A stretch of DNA of 64,000 bases from an uncultured Pelagibacteraceae bacterium (GCA_902563575.1 CACEXV010000001.1:186001-250000); one strand, 5' to 3'. Shown: positions 51,526 to 63,618, numbered from the stretch's first letter. Notes: generated by a model not told the origin, from the letters alone. Program-made: numbers and translations.

Positions 51526-54174
51526 CTCTGCCTGAGCCGCAGCTAATCTCGCTACTGGGACTCTAAATGGAGAACAAGAAACATAGTTTAGTCCAGTTTT
51601 TGAACAAAATTCTATACTCTTTGGATCACCGCCATGTTCACCACAAATTCCTAATTTAATTTTTTTGTTGGTTTTTCTTCCTCTCGAAGAAGCTATTTCG
51701 ACTAATTCGCCAACTCCATTTTGATCTATGCTAATAAATGGATCAATATCAAAAATTTTATTTTCAATGTAATCGCTCAAAAATTTTCCCGAGTCATCTC
51801 TACTTATTCCAAGTGTTGTCTGAGTTAAATCATTCGTGCCAAAGCTAAAAAAGTCTGCGTGCCTTGATATTGATTGTGCTTGTAACGCAGCCCTAGGTAA
51901 CTCGATCATTGTACCCACGATATATTTGAGCTTTACTTTTTTTTCATGTTCTACCTTTTTTGCAATTCTATTCACCAGCTTTCTTAAGATCTTAAGTTCA
52001 GTTTCAGTAGAAACCAAAGGTATCATTATCTCTACAAAAGCAGATTTTAAGTTTTCTTTTTTTAATTCTACAATCGCCTCAAAAATAGCCCTGCATTGCA
52101 TCTCATAAATTTCTGGAAAAGAGATTCCAAGCCTACAACCCCTATGTCCTAACATGGGATTCTCTTCATGCAACTCTGAAATTCTTTCTTTAATTTCTTT
52201 TGATGCCAAGTTTAAGGATCTTGCTACCTCTTCAATATCATTTACAGCCTTTGGTAAAAACTCATGTAAAGGTGGATCAAGCAATCTTACTGTTACTGGT
52301 AAGCCTGACATAATCTTAAAAATTTTTTTAAAGTCATTTTTTTGGTAAGGTAAAAGCTTTTGTAATGCGCTATCTCTATCTTCTTTTGATTTAGATAGTA
52401 TCATTTGTCTGACTGATAAAATTCTTTCTTCATCAAAAAACATGTGTTCAGTCCTACAAAGACCAATTCCCTCGGCACCAAATTCTCTTGCAGTTTTACT
52501 ATCATTCTCGGTTTCAGCATTAGTTCTAACTTTTAGTTTTCTAAACTCATCAGCCCAACCCATTATTTTTGAGAAATATCCGGAAATTTCAGGTTGCACC
52601 GTCGGGACTAATCCCTTCATCACCTTTCCACTGCTTCCGTCAATGGTAATTATTTCACCTTCTTTAATTATCTCATCTCCAGTTTTAAATATTTTTTGAT
52701 CATAATCTATTGTAATTTCACTTGATCCAGAAACACATGGTCTTCCCATACCTCTTGCTACTACGGCTGCGTGACTGGTCATTCCTCCTCTCGCGGTAAG
52801 GATTCCTTTAGCTGCATGCATACCGTGTATATCCTCTGGTGAAGTTTCAACTCTTACTAATATTGTATTTTGCATTAATCCGTTAAGTCTTTCAGCCTCA
52901 TCAGCTGAAAACACAACTTTGCCACTTGCTGCTCCAGGTGAAGCGGGAAGCCCAGATGCAATAACATTTTTTTTTACTGTTTCATCTAATGTGGGATGTA
53001 ATAAAGTATCTAGCGTATTTGGATCAATTCTCAACACTGCCTCTTTTTTACTTATCAATTTTTCTTGTACCATATCAACTGCAATTTTGATGGCTGCTTT
53101 AGCAGTTCTTTTTCCTGACCTAGTTTGCAGCATCCAAAGTTTGTTATTTTCAACTGTGAACTCTATGTCTTGCATATCTTTGTAATGCCTTTCCAATTTT
53201 ATAAAAATTTCTTTAAGTTCTCTATAAATCTTGGGCATACTTTCCTCCATGGAAGGGAGTTTTTCACCTGCTTTAAGTCTTGCTTTCTTTGTTATATATT
53301 GTGGGGTTCTTGTTCCAGCTACCACATCTTCACCCTGAGCATTTATTAAGTATTCGCCAAAAAAAGAATTTTCACCAGTTGAGGGATCACGAGTGAAAGC
53401 AACACCCGTTGCGCAATCATTTCCCATGTTGCCAAATACCATAGCTTGTATATTAACAGCAGTGCCCCATTCGCTTGGTATGTGATTTAGTCTCCGGTAT
53501 GTTTTAGCTCTTTGACTGTTCCAAGATAAAAACACTGAACTGACTGCTCCCAAAAGTTGCTCATTAACATCTTGGGGAAATTTTTTATTAGTTTTTTCTT
53601 TAACTAAATCCTTAAAATTTTGAATTAATCCGTCCCAATCCTTTTCATCTAATTCTGTATCAAGCAAAACACCTTTGGTTAACTTAAAATTATCAATCAG
53701 TTCCTCAAAAAAATGACCTTCTATTCCTAGAACCACGTTACTATACATTTGTATAAATCTTCTATAACTATCTTTCGCAAATCTTCCATTTTTTGTTTTA
53801 TTTGATAATGCTTCGACAGTCTTATCGTTTAAGCCAAGATTTAAAATAGTATCCATCATACCGGGCATTGAAATTCTAGCTCCAGATCTAACAGAAACTA
53901 ATAATGGATTTGTTAAATCCCCAAATTTTTTGAAAGTTTTTTTTTCAATAGTTTTTAATTCTTTTTTGATATTACTAATTATTTTAGATGGTAATTTTTT
54001 TTTGTTAGAATAAAACTCCTTACAAACATCAGTAGAGATTGTGAAGCCTGGTGGAACTGGCAATCCTAACCTTCCCATTTCAGATAGGTTGGCTCCCTTT
54101 CCGCCTAACGTAAATTTTTTATATTTTAGCTTATTAATTTTTTTATCATCAAAACTGAATATATGCTGTTTCAC
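51514..54174 (-). CDS. ppdK: Pyruvate, phosphate dikinase
   Basis: LGGKGANLSEMGRLGLPVPPGFTIST, GGMTSHAAVVARGMGRPCVSG, full-length 886 aa. Confidence 0.97.
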   Translation of the reverse strand: MKQHIFSFDDKKINKLKYKKFTLGGKGANLSEMGRLGLPVPPGFTISTDVCKEFYSNKKKLPSKIISNIKKELKTIEKKTFKKFGDLTNPLLVSVRSGARISMPGMMDTILNLGLNDKTVEALSNKTKNGRFAKDSYRRFIQMYSNVVLGIEGHFFEELIDNFKLTKGVLLDTELDEKDWDGLIQNFKDLVKEKTNKKFPQDVNEQLLGAVSSVFLSWNSQRAKTYRRLNHIPSEWGTAVNIQAMVFGNMGNDCATGVAFTRDPSTGENSFFGEYLINAQGEDVVAGTRTPQYITKKARLKAGEKLPSMEESMPKIYRELKEIFIKLERHYKDMQDIEFTVENNKLWMLQTRSGKRTAKAAIKIAVDMVQEKLISKKEAVLRIDPNTLDTLLHPTLDETVKKNVIASGLPASPGAASGKVVFSADEAERLNGLMQNTILVRVETSPEDIHGMHAAKGILTARGGMTSHAAVVARGMGRPCVSGSSEITIDYDQKIFKTGDEIIKEGEIITIDGSSGKVMKGLVPTVQPEISGYFSKIMGWADEFRKLKVRTNAETENDSKTAREFGAEGIGLCRTEHMFFDEERILSVRQMILSKSKEDRDSALQKLLPYQKNDFKKIFKIMSGLPVTVRLLDPPLHEFLPKAVNDIEEVARSLNLASKEIKERISELHEENPMLGHRGCRLGISFPEIYEMQCRAIFEAIVELKKENLKSAFVEIMIPLVSTETELKILRKLVNRIAKKVEHEKKVKLKYIVGTMIELPRAALQAQSISRHADFFSFGTNDLTQTTLGISRDDSGKFLSDYIENKIFDIDPFISIDQNGVGELVEIASSRGRKTNKKIKLGICGEHGGDPKSIEFCSKTGLNYVSCSPFRVPVARLAAAQAELRR

Positions 54175-56228
54175 GAGATGCCCTCTAATTTAGAAAAATT
54201 AATAAAAGTATTAAAAGTATTACAAAACATTTTGAGTAATTCAAGTCTATTGTTTTTAATATCAATATTTTTATCGTTTACAACTACATTATCAAAAAAA
54301 CTGTCAGTTACTATTTTTGTTTCAGATAGATTTACCAATAACTTTTCAAAATCTTTGTTGTCCTCGTTTACTGTAATACTTTTTCTTATCTCATTTAATT
54401 TTTCGAATAAACTGTTTTCCTCTTTTTTTCTAAATAATACCGCATCAGGTCGACCGCTAAATTCATCACCCTCTTTTTCAATAATATTGAAAGCTCTTTT
54501 ATACGAGCTGACCACATTTTTTCCTATCTCTTTATTAATATACTTGTTCATGATTAGATTCTTTTTATAAAGCTCATAAAAATTACCATTAGAATGAGAG
54601 CTTATAGATGCATCTATTATGTCATTTTTGATCTTTTTGTCTTTAAAAATATTTTTTACTCTCTCTCTTAAGAAACTTAAGATTTCAACTTCAGTGTTTT
54701 TATTTTCATTTGTTACTTTTTGTTCCTCATATAACTTAATATTATAGCTAATTAAATCGCCTATTTTTAAATTAATCTTATTTTCAATTACCGTTTTAAG
54801 AAGCCCTATTGCAGATCGTCTTAAGGCAAACGGATCTTTAGAGCCTGTTGGTTTTTCATTAATCATAAAAAATCCAATTATTGTATCCAGTTTGTCAACA
54901 ATTGAAACTGTATAGCTAATTGGTTTTTTGGGTAATTGTGAATCGTTTCCGATTGGTAAATAATGGTCGCTAATAGCGTTTGATATATCGCTTTCAAATC
55001 CCTGAGCTAAAGCAAAATATTTACCCATTACACCTTGTAAGTCTGGATATTCATTTACTAAGTCTGAACACAAGTCTGACTTACAAATAGATGCTGCAAT
55101 TTCGACTTTTTCTTTATTAATATTTATTTCATCTGATACCCACGCACAAAGTTTTCTTAATCTTTGGGTTTTATCAAAAATTGTACCTAATTTGTCGTAA
55201 AATGTAACTTTTTTCAAATTTGATATTTGTTTAATTAGATTTTTAGACTTGTCTTTATCCCAAAAAAACCTTGCATCAGAAAGTCGCGCATCCACAACCC
55301 TGCGATTTCCGTCTTTAATAAGATTGCTTTTATCAACTTTATTGGACACAACAAAAAAATTATTGGTTAATTCATTTTTTTCATTAAATAATGGAAAGTA
55401 CCTCTGGTGACTCTCTAAAGTTGATATAATTATTTCATTAGGTAATTCTAAATATTTTTTATGAAAACTTAAATGTAAAACATTAGGGTTATCTACTAAA
55501 TTATTAACCTCCTCTATTAATGATGTCTTAAAATTTAGTTTATACTTATGGGATTTGCAAATTTTTTCAAATTTATCCAAAAATCTTTTTTTTCTTTTTT
55601 CTTGATCCAGAACTATATTATTGTCAGAAAGAAATTTGTCATATTCCTCAAAAGAATGAATTTTTTTTGATTTCTCAATAGAATTTTCCTCTATAATAGT
55701 AAAATCTTTTGAATTTAAGTGGCCGTAAGTAAATTTAAGAATTTTACCATTATAAATTGCCATAATGGACCTTAACGGCCTTCCCCAATGAAGGTCGTTA
55801 TTTGACCATCTCATTGATTTTTTCCATCTTAAGGATGATATAATGTTTAATAGCTCTTTTATTAAAAGATCCTTAGCATCAAAAATAGCGGAGTCTTTTT
55901 TAAAAAAATGAAAATCTCCCTTTTCTGTATGTTTTTTAAAAATTTGAGCTTTATTGATATTATTAGCACGCATAAAGTTGTTTAAAACATCGTCTATTAC
56001 ACCTACTTTTGGTCCTCTTATCTCTCTAGCAGGAATTTTCACTTTATCTTTAATATCTTTTATCAAAATGGTTAATCTTGTTGGACAAGAATATACGAAT
56101 ATATTTTTAAATATGATCTTTTCTTTTTTTAGAGAGTCTTTTAACCTCTCATTTATTTGTTTTCTTACATCTGATTGTAAGTTTGATGGTATCTCTTCAC
56201 TATAAAATTCGACAAGGAGTTCGCTCAT
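54171..56228 (-). CDS. glyS: Glycyl-tRNA synthetase beta subunit
   Basis: LLVEFYSEEIPSNLQ, MRWSNNDLHWGRPLRSIMAI, adjacent to glyQ. Confidence 0.96.
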   Translation of the reverse strand: MSELLVEFYSEEIPSNLQSDVRKQINERLKDSLKKEKIIFKNIFVYSCPTRLTILIKDIKDKVKIPAREIRGPKVGVIDDVLNNFMRANNINKAQIFKKHTEKGDFHFFKKDSAIFDAKDLLIKELLNIISSLRWKKSMRWSNNDLHWGRPLRSIMAIYNGKILKFTYGHLNSKDFTIIEENSIEKSKKIHSFEEYDKFLSDNNIVLDQEKRKKRFLDKFEKICKSHKYKLNFKTSLIEEVNNLVDNPNVLHLSFHKKYLELPNEIIISTLESHQRYFPLFNEKNELTNNFFVVSNKVDKSNLIKDGNRRVVDARLSDARFFWDKDKSKNLIKQISNLKKVTFYDKLGTIFDKTQRLRKLCAWVSDEININKEKVEIAASICKSDLCSDLVNEYPDLQGVMGKYFALAQGFESDISNAISDHYLPIGNDSQLPKKPISYTVSIVDKLDTIIGFFMINEKPTGSKDPFALRRSAIGLLKTVIENKINLKIGDLISYNIKLYEEQKVTNENKNTEVEILSFLRERVKNIFKDKKIKNDIIDASISSHSNGNFYELYKKNLIMNKYINKEIGKNVVSSYKRAFNIIEKEGDEFSGRPDAVLFRKKEENSLFEKLNEIRKSITVNEDNKDFEKLLVNLSETKIVTDSFFDNVVVNDKNIDIKNNRLELLKMFCNTFNTFINFSKLEGIS

Positions 56229-56231
56229 AAA

Positions 56232-57110
56232 TTAGCCATTTTTTTTTAGCCATATTGAACCAGATCCCTTAGCTAAATCCCTAATACGATTAATATAACC
56301 TGTTCTCTCAGCAACCGCGATTACACCTCTCGCATCTAAAAGGTTAAAAATATGACTTGCCTTTAAACATTGATCGTATGCAGGTAAAGCTAAATCTTTT
56401 TCCAAAAGTGATTTACACTCCTTTTCAGCGTTATTAAAATTATCAAACAATATTTTCGTATCAGCATATTCAAAATTATACGATGAATATTCTTTCTCTG
56501 CTAAATGAAAGACATCCTTATAAGTTACGCCCTCGTTGTTCCATTCGATATCAAACACATTATTTTTTTTTTGGACAAACATACAAATTCTTTCTAGGCC
56601 ATATGTTAGTTCTACTGGCACAGGTTTGCACTCAACACCCGCCATTTGTTGAAAATAAGTAAATTGTGTTATTTCCATACCATCACACCAAACCTCCCAA
56701 CCTAATCCAGAAGCACCTAATGTCGGACTTTCCCAGTCATCCTCAACAAATCGTATATCGTGCGACTTAACATTTATACCTATAGACTCCAGACTCTTAA
56801 GATACATTTGTTTTATCTTATCTGGAGAAGGTTTGATAATAACTTGGTACTGATAGTAATGTTGTAATCTATTTGGATTTTCTCCGTACCTACCATCTGT
56901 TGGTCTACGAGAGGGTTGTACATAAGCTGCCTTCCAACTTCTTGATCCAAGTGATCTTAAGGTAGTTGCTGGGTGAAATGTCCCGGCCCCAACCTCAATA
57001 TCATAAGGTTGTAAAATTATACACCCTTGTTTACTCCAGTATTTTTGCAAATTAATAACTATATCTTGGAATGACAAATTTTTTTTATTTTTTGTTTTCA
57101 TCTTCGGCAT
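56232..57110 (-). CDS. glyQ: Glycyl-tRNA synthetase alpha subunit
   Basis: [32 protein letters not shown]. Confidence 0.98.
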   Translation of the reverse strand: MPKMKTKNKKNLSFQDIVINLQKYWSKQGCIILQPYDIEVGAGTFHPATTLRSLGSRSWKAAYVQPSRRPTDGRYGENPNRLQHYYQYQVIIKPSPDKIKQMYLKSLESIGINVKSHDIRFVEDDWESPTLGASGLGWEVWCDGMEITQFTYFQQMAGVECKPVPVELTYGLERICMFVQKKNNVFDIEWNNEGVTYKDVFHLAEKEYSSYNFEYADTKILFDNFNNAEKECKSLLEKDLALPAYDQCLKASHIFNLLDARGVIAVAERTGYINRIRDLAKGSGSIWLKKNG

Positions 57111-57923
57111 TTACAAACCAAATTTTTGCCAAATGCTTCTTTCATAAATATTGTCTAATAAACTGTCTAAAGTGTTGTCCATTGATGACGAAAGTTTTTT
57201 AGCAAAAAAACCTTTCTGCTTCTCGAATTTTTTTATAATCACATTTTCTCCAAATTTTTGTCTAAGTATCTGATCTGCATTTCCTATACCATCGATAAGG
57301 CCGATTTTTTTTGCAGCTTCACCAGACCAAAATTCCCCTGTAAAAGTATTATTTTTTTCTGGGTCAATTAATTTTTCACCTCTGCTATTTTTAACAATTT
57401 CAATAAAATTTGCATGTAAGTCGGTTTGTATCTTTTTTATTCTCGTTACATCATCTTCTTTTTCATCTACAAAAGGATCTAAAGTACTTTTGTTTTTACC
57501 TGCTGTATATATCCTTCGATCTATTCCAATTTTTTTTATTAGATCTTTGAAGCCAAAAGAAGCCGAAATTACTCCAATTGATCCAACTATTGAGCTTGAG
57601 TTTGCATAAATTTCATCTCCCGCACAAGCAATGAAGTAACCGCCTGAAGCTGCCACATCCTCTGCAAAAATGTAAACTTTAGTTTTATGTTTTTTTGCTA
57701 ATTGCCTGATATAACTGTAAATTAGATGAGATTGAACTGGAGATCCTCCTGGGGAATTGATAGATATCGCCACATTCTTATTCTTTTTATACGCAAAAGC
57801 TTTTTTTAAAATCTCTTGTTGACCAGCTAAATCTATACCTTGTTTAAATTTACCAACTGAACCGATCACACCTGTTAATCTAACATGGGGTACGATAATT
57901 TTTTTTTTAAAAATAGAGAACAT
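57111..57923 (-). CDS. sppA: S49 family signal peptide peptidase
   Basis: AISINSPGGSPVQS, AEDVAASGGYFIACAGDEIYANSSSIVGSIGVI. Confidence 0.92.
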   Translation of the reverse strand: MFSIFKKKIIVPHVRLTGVIGSVGKFKQGIDLAGQQEILKKAFAYKKNKNVAISINSPGGSPVQSHLIYSYIRQLAKKHKTKVYIFAEDVAASGGYFIACAGDEIYANSSSIVGSIGVISASFGFKDLIKKIGIDRRIYTAGKNKSTLDPFVDEKEDDVTRIKKIQTDLHANFIEIVKNSRGEKLIDPEKNNTFTGEFWSGEAAKKIGLIDGIGNADQILRQKFGENVIIKKFEKQKGFFAKKLSSSMDNTLDSLLDNIYERSIWQKFGL

Positions 57924-58069
57924 ATATACGATTTATCTTACTTTCCTTTTATATCAATAGATTTAAATAATTGAAATATTTATTACGCTACTCTTGGTTG
58001 CATTGAAGGTGCGTCATCAGGGTTAGATTAAAAAAATTTTTTATAAAAAAAATCATTTATAAGCATTTA

Positions 58070-59083
58070 ATGGGCTCAGTTATACCTTTGAAAAAAACAG
58101 TAAACTCATCTTATCTTGAGTTAAAAAATCTTGTGGATCATAAATTGATAAAAGTTGAGGAGGTTATTCAAAAAAGACTGGTTAGCAAGGTTAGTTTAAT
58201 AAAAAAAATGACCGATCATCATCTTAGTTCTGGGGGAAAAAGAATAAGAGCTTTGCTTACCCTAGGTTCCTCAAAATTATTAGGATACGAGCTTGGAAAT
58301 AGAGATATAAATTTATCAGCTTGTGTTGAATTAATACACGCAGCAACCTTACTTCATGATGATGTCATTGACAATAGCGATATAAGAAGAGGATTTAAAA
58401 CGCCAAATGCAATTTGGGGAAACCAATCATCTATTTTGGTTGGAGATTATCTTTTGAGCAGATGTTTTGAAATAATGGTTGAAGATGGAGATATTGAAAT
58501 ATTGAAATTACTTTCTTCAACATCAGCAAAAATTGCACAAGGTGAAGTTTTACAACTACAACATAAAGGTGAGGCAGATTTGATTGAGGAAGATTACCTA
58601 AAAATTATAAATTTAAAAACTGCCTCTCTTTTTGCTGCAGCGACAAGGACGGGAGCTTGTTTAGCGGGGTCAAATAATAAGGAGAAAAATCTTCTTGAGT
58701 CTTATGGCAAAAATCTTGGATTGGCTTTTCAAATAGCTGATGATGCTTTAGACTACCATTCTGAAAAAATTATTTTTGGCAAAGAAATTGGTAAAGATTT
58801 TTATGAGGGTAAAACAACTTTACCATTAATAATTTTATACCAAAGATCATCAGCTTTGGAGAGGGAATACTTAATAGAAGTGTTTAAAAAGGATAAAAGA
58901 ACCTCAGAAGATTTTAAAAAGATTATTAAATTAATAAATAAATATAACGCAGTAGAGGAAAGTTTTAAAAGAGCTGAATATTTTGTAAATGTGTCTAAAG
59001 ATGCACTTAGCATCTTTGAAGATAGTGAAGAAAAAAGAATTTTACAAAGTCTAACAAAATTTAGCCTAAATAGAAAATATTAG
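58070..59083 (+). CDS. ispB: Long-chain polyprenyl diphosphate synthase (octaprenyl-type)
   Basis: LLHDDVIDNSDIRRG, GLAFQIADDALDY DDxxD motifs. Confidence 0.93.
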   Translation: MGSVIPLKKTVNSSYLELKNLVDHKLIKVEEVIQKRLVSKVSLIKKMTDHHLSSGGKRIRALLTLGSSKLLGYELGNRDINLSACVELIHAATLLHDDVIDNSDIRRGFKTPNAIWGNQSSILVGDYLLSRCFEIMVEDGDIEILKLLSSTSAKIAQGEVLQLQHKGEADLIEEDYLKIINLKTASLFAAATRTGACLAGSNNKEKNLLESYGKNLGLAFQIADDALDYHSEKIIFGKEIGKDFYEGKTTLPLIILYQRSSALEREYLIEVFKKDKRTSEDFKKIIKLINKYNAVEESFKRAEYFVNVSKDALSIFEDSEEKRILQSLTKFSLNRKY

Positions 59084-59712
59084 GGGTAAAGAAGTATTTT
59101 GGTCCAATTTTTACCTGAGCGGTTGTACAATAACCTTTCATGAATACGGCCTTCTCCATCGAGCCAAAATTCTATTTGATTTGGAGTTAGTCTCCAACCA
59201 GACCAATGAGGAGGTCTGGGAACCTTATTTTTGTCTGGATATTTTTTTTCAAAATCTTTTATATTCTTTAAGAAAAGTTCTCTTTTTTTTAATACCTCGG
59301 ACTGTGAAGAGGCCCATGCCCCAATTCTATTAGCATATGGTCTTGAGTTGTAATATTCATCAGCTTCTTTATCATCTACTTTTTCCAAATTACCTAAAAT
59401 CCTAACTTGTCTTCTCAAGCTTTTCCAGTGAAAGCACATTGAGGCTTTTTTATTTATTTCAATTTCTTTTCCTTTTTTGCTTTTAAAATTTGTATAAAAT
59501 ACAAATCCTTTTGAACTCAATCCTTTTAAAAGCACCATTCTAACATTTGGTTGATTCTCATGATTTGACGTACCAAGAGCTAACGCATTTGGATCGTTAA
59601 TCTCATGTTCCTTAGCTTTTTCAAACCACTTTTCAAATAATTCGATAGGGTTGTTCGTTTCCTCGAAACATTTATCGATACCCAGGCTATTTTTGCCATT
59701 TTTTTGATTCAT
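59080..59712 (-). CDS. pdxH: Pyridoxamine 5'-phosphate oxidase
   Basis: ALALGTSNHENQPNVRMVLLKG, ASSQSEVL, PHWSGWRLTPNQIEFWLDGEGRIHERLLY; start set at 59712. Confidence 0.95.
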   Translation of the reverse strand: MNQKNGKNSLGIDKCFEETNNPIELFEKWFEKAKEHEINDPNALALGTSNHENQPNVRMVLLKGLSSKGFVFYTNFKSKKGKEIEINKKASMCFHWKSLRRQVRILGNLEKVDDKEADEYYNSRPYANRIGAWASSQSEVLKKRELFLKNIKDFEKKYPDKNKVPRPPHWSGWRLTPNQIEFWLDGEGRIHERLLYNRSGKNWTKILLYP

Positions 59713-59746
59713 ATATTCTGTAAAATAATCTATACAATAAATATTT

Positions 59747-60829
59747 ATGTCTTTTAATACTTTTGGAAAAATATTTCGTTTTACCACATGGGGGGAGTCC
59801 CATGGGCCTGCAATTGGCTGTGTAATTGACGGTTGTCCTCCCAATATTTTACTATCTGAGAGAGATATACAGTCGGATATGGATAGAAGAAGACCGGGTC
59901 AGTCAAAGTTTACAACACAGAGGAAAGAAAGTGACAAAATTCATATATTGTCTGGAGTATTTAATGGAAGGACAACTGGTACACCAATTTCAATTATAAT
60001 CCATAATGAGGATAAAAGATCAAGAGATTACGAGTCGATTAAAGAAAAATTTAGACCTGGACATGCTGATTTTACTTATTTCAAAAAATACGGTATTCGA
60101 GACTTTAGGGGTGGCGGAAGACAATCTGCCAGAGAGACTGCTAGTAGAGTTGCCGCTGGAGCAGTTGCAAGGATTGTTTTGAAAAATCTTATTGGTTCAA
60201 AATTTAACGTAATCGGAGCAGTTACTCAACTAGGATTAATGTCTTGCAATAAAAATAATTGGAATAATAAAGAAATTAGAAAAAATCCTTTTTTCTGCCC
60301 GGACAAAAAATCAGTAAAACTTTGGGAAAAATATTTACTAGCGGTAAGAAAGGCTGGTTCTTCTTGTGGTGCCATTATAGAATTAAGAGCATCAGGAGTA
60401 CCGGTAGGATTAGGCGCTCCAATATATTCCAAGCTAGATACAGATATAGCTGCAGCGCTTATGAGTATTAACGCAGTTAAAGGTGTAAACATTGGAGCAG
60501 GTATGTCAGCCGCTTACTTAAGTGGAGAAGAGAATTCCGATGAAATAAGAAAATTATCAGGAAAAATAAAATTTAAATCAAATAATGCTGGTGGAATTTT
60601 AGGCGGAATTTCAACTGGTCAAGGAATAGTAGCCTCATTTGCGGTAAAACCTACCTCTTCCATTTTAAGTAAAAGAGAAACAATTGACAAAAAGGGGAAA
60701 AATACTTCTATTTCGGTCAAAGGTCGTCATGACCCTTGCGTGGGAATTAGAGCAGTTCCGATTGGAGAGGCTATGTTATCCTGTGTTCTATTAGATCACT
60801 ACTTGATGAATAGAGCTCAATGCGGATAG
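59747..60829 (+). CDS. aroC: Chorismate synthase
   Basis: [56 protein letters not shown]. Confidence 0.97.
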   Translation: MSFNTFGKIFRFTTWGESHGPAIGCVIDGCPPNILLSERDIQSDMDRRRPGQSKFTTQRKESDKIHILSGVFNGRTTGTPISIIIHNEDKRSRDYESIKEKFRPGHADFTYFKKYGIRDFRGGGRQSARETASRVAAGAVARIVLKNLIGSKFNVIGAVTQLGLMSCNKNNWNNKEIRKNPFFCPDKKSVKLWEKYLLAVRKAGSSCGAIIELRASGVPVGLGAPIYSKLDTDIAAALMSINAVKGVNIGAGMSAAYLSGEENSDEIRKLSGKIKFKSNNAGGILGGISTGQGIVASFAVKPTSSILSKRETIDKKGKNTSISVKGRHDPCVGIRAVPIGEAMLSCVLLDHYLMNRAQCG

Positions 60830-60833
60830 ATTT

Positions 60834-62741
60834 TTAGATATTCTTATTTTTTGCAAAAACAATTTTTGAACTTAATGTTTCCTCAATCTTATTAATTATT
60901 GATTTGCAATTTAAGCCGGCTTTTTCATACATGTTATAAGGAGTATCTTGATCAATGAATAAGTCAGGTAATGTCATTGATCTAAATTTTAAACCATTAT
61001 CAAAGATACCACGATCGGATAATAATTGCATTACATGAGATCCGAAACCTCCTATGGAACCTTCTTCTATAGTTATAACCGCCTCATGGCTTACCGCAGT
61101 TTCTAAAATTAATTTTTCATCTAATGGTTTTGCAAACCGCGCGTCTATAATGGTGATGTCGATACCTTTTTTTTGCAATTCTTCAGATGCTTTTATACAC
61201 TCTTGTAATCTTGCCCCAAAATTGATTAATGCTATTTTTTTTCCATTTTTAATAATTCTGCCCTTACCTATTTCCAATGTCTCGTTTATTCCTGGTAATT
61301 TCATTCCAATTCCGTTACCTCTAGGATAGCGAAAGGCAGATGGTCTATCATTAATTGTTACTGAGGTATTTATCATTTTTACTAATTCTGACTCGTCACT
61401 AGCGGCCATTACAATAAAATTCGGTAGTGTGGCTAAATATGTTATGTCAAATGAACCAGCGTGTGTTGGTCCATCTGCACCCACTAGCCCAGCTCTGTCT
61501 ATCGCAAATCTAACTGGTAGAGACTGAAGAGCTACATCATGAACAACTTGATCGTAAGCTCTTTGTAAAAAAGTAGAATATATTGCTGCAAATGGTTTAT
61601 AACCCTCCGTTGTTAAACCAGCTGCAAAAGTCACTGCATGTTGCTCTGCTATTCCGACATCAAACATTCTATTAGGAAATTTTTTCTCAAAAAGGTTAAG
61701 GCCTGTTCCAGATGGCATTGCGCCTGTAATACCTATAATTTTTGTATCTTTTTCTGCATGCTTAATTAAAGTTTCAGCAAAAACCTTGGTATAGGAAGGT
61801 GTGGAAGATTTTGAGCTGCTTTGAATACCTGTAGATACATTAAATTTTGAAACACCGTGATATTTATCTCCTGAGTCCTCAGCCGGCTTATAACCTTTCC
61901 CTTTTTTGGTTATTGCATGAATTAATATTGGTCCTTGATGAGAGGAATATTTAACATTTTCTAGAATTTGGACCAGGTGATCAATGTCATGGCCATCTAC
62001 TGGACCTATATAATAAAATCCAAGCTCACTGAATAATGTTCCCCCTTGAACAATACCTCTCAGTATATCTTCTGCTTTAGCAGCTTTTTTACTAAATCTT
62101 TTTGAAAAAGATGAGATAATCATTTTAATAGTTTCCCTAAAACTGAAGTAAAGTTTTCCTGAAAGAAGTTTAGATAAATATTTACTCATAGCACCAACTG
62201 GCTTAGCAATTGACATGTCATTATCATTTAAAATTACAATTAATTTTGACTTTAGTGCCCCAGCATTATTCATTGCTTCATAAGCCATTCCAGCACTCAT
62301 TGCTCCGTCTCCAATTACTGCAACAACATCATTCTTGTCATTTGATAGTTTTTTTGCAACAGCCATTCCTAAAGTTGAAGAAATTGAAGTTGAACTATGT
62401 GCAGCACCAAAAGGATCATACTCACTCTCTGTTCTTTTGGTGAAGCCGGATAAACCATTGCCTTTTCTTAGTGATCTAATTTCATTTTTTCTACCAGTTA
62501 ATATTTTATGGGGGTAGCATTGATGACTCACATCCCAAACCAGTTTATCGTTAGGCGTGTTGAATACATAATGCAAGGCGACCGTCAATTCTATAACGCC
62601 TAGCCCTGCACCGAGATGACCTCCGGTTTCTGAAACAACATCAATTAATTCTTCCCTCAGTTCTTCTGATAGTTGCTGTAGCTGATTTTTTTTAAGTTTT
62701 CTTAAATCTTCTGGATAATTAATATTTTTTAATAAGTTCAT
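60834..62741 (-). CDS. dxs: 1-deoxy-D-xylulose-5-phosphate synthase
   Basis: [55 protein letters not shown]; start set at MNLLKN (62741). Confidence 0.97.
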   Translation of the reverse strand: MNLLKNINYPEDLRKLKKNQLQQLSEELREELIDVVSETGGHLGAGLGVIELTVALHYVFNTPNDKLVWDVSHQCYPHKILTGRKNEIRSLRKGNGLSGFTKRTESEYDPFGAAHSSTSISSTLGMAVAKKLSNDKNDVVAVIGDGAMSAGMAYEAMNNAGALKSKLIVILNDNDMSIAKPVGAMSKYLSKLLSGKLYFSFRETIKMIISSFSKRFSKKAAKAEDILRGIVQGGTLFSELGFYYIGPVDGHDIDHLVQILENVKYSSHQGPILIHAITKKGKGYKPAEDSGDKYHGVSKFNVSTGIQSSSKSSTPSYTKVFAETLIKHAEKDTKIIGITGAMPSGTGLNLFEKKFPNRMFDVGIAEQHAVTFAAGLTTEGYKPFAAIYSTFLQRAYDQVVHDVALQSLPVRFAIDRAGLVGADGPTHAGSFDITYLATLPNFIVMAASDESELVKMINTSVTINDRPSAFRYPRGNGIGMKLPGINETLEIGKGRIIKNGKKIALINFGARLQECIKASEELQKKGIDITIIDARFAKPLDEKLILETAVSHEAVITIEEGSIGGFGSHVMQLLSDRGIFDNGLKFRSMTLPDLFIDQDTPYNMYEKAGLNCKSIINKIEETLSSKIVFAKNKNI

Positions 62742-62742
62742 T

Positions 62743-63618
62743 TTAAAAATTTCTCTCAAATACAAAATTTATTGTTTTTTCTAATTCATTAGCTTTCTTT
62801 CCATGTTTTTTTAGTTTTCTCAATATTTTTATTCTTAATTCTTTGGCGAATTTAATTGTATTATTAACACCCAATAAACTAATTAAAGTGGATTTACCTT
62901 TTTTTTTATCTTTTCCTGTCGATTTTCCGATCTTTTTCTTTTTCCCCTTTCTATCTAATAAATCATCGGTAATTTGAAATAAAAGACCAATGTCCTCTCC
63001 AAACTTTGACATTAATTTTAGCTCTGATTTCTTTTTATTTGCTAATAATGTTGGCGCATAACAACAAAAATTAAAAAGTTTGCCAGTTTTTTTTCTTTGC
63101 ATTTCAATTACTTTATTTAGACTAATATTCTTTTTTTCGTATCTTAAGTCTAGTTCTTGACCACCAGCTATACCTGAGTGTCCAGCGCAAAAAGCCAATT
63201 CTTTAATTAATAAATTTTTAATTTTAGAATTTACTATGAAATCATTGCCTGAAATCATCTCAAAGCCTAAAGTTAATAAAGAATTACCTGCCAGTACAGC
63301 GTTAGCTTCACCAAATTTTATGTGAGTTGAAGGTTTTCCTCTTCGCGTTTTATCATCATCCATGCAAGGTAAATCGTCATGAATTAAAGAATAAGAATGT
63401 ATACATTCAACAGCTCCACAAATGGGTTTTAATTTTGATTTTGAAATGCCATAAAGTTTTCCTACACCGAATATTATTGAAGATCTAATCTTCTTCCCTC
63501 CAAATAAGACGCCGTATCTCATGGGTGCAAGAAGATTTGTTTGATGTTGTTTATTTAAGTATCTTTTTAAAAAAAGATTAATTTGTTTTGCATTAGCGTT
63601 AAATAATTTTAATTGCAT
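62743..63618 (-). CDS. ispA: Farnesyl/geranyl diphosphate synthase
   Basis: [37 protein letters not shown]. Confidence 0.94.
   Translation of the reverse strand: MQLKLFNANAKQINLFLKRYLNKQHQTNLLAPMRYGVLFGGKKIRSSIIFGVGKLYGISKSKLKPICGAVECIHSYSLIHDDLPCMDDDKTRRGKPSTHIKFGEANAVLAGNSLLTLGFEMISGNDFIVNSKIKNLLIKELAFCAGHSGIAGGQELDLRYEKKNISLNKVIEMQRKKTGKLFNFCCYAPTLLANKKKSELKLMSKFGEDIGLLFQITDDLLDRKGKKKKIGKSTGKDKKKGKSTLISLLGVNNTIKFAKELRIKILRKLKKHGKKANELEKTINFVFERNF

Noticed and set aside
51836-53349. Several + strand ORFs opposite ppdK
   Set aside because: Antisense shadows of the conserved 886-aa ppdK; compositions look like reverse-complement artefacts.
54163-54570. 135-aa + strand ORF opposite glyS 3' end
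   Set aside because: Hydrophobic low-complexity product, antisense to conserved glyS, no RBS context.
59713-59844. N-terminal extension of the pdxH ORF overlapping aroC start
   Set aside because: Extension ([18 protein letters not shown]...) is antisense to the conserved aroC N-terminus; start moved to 59712.
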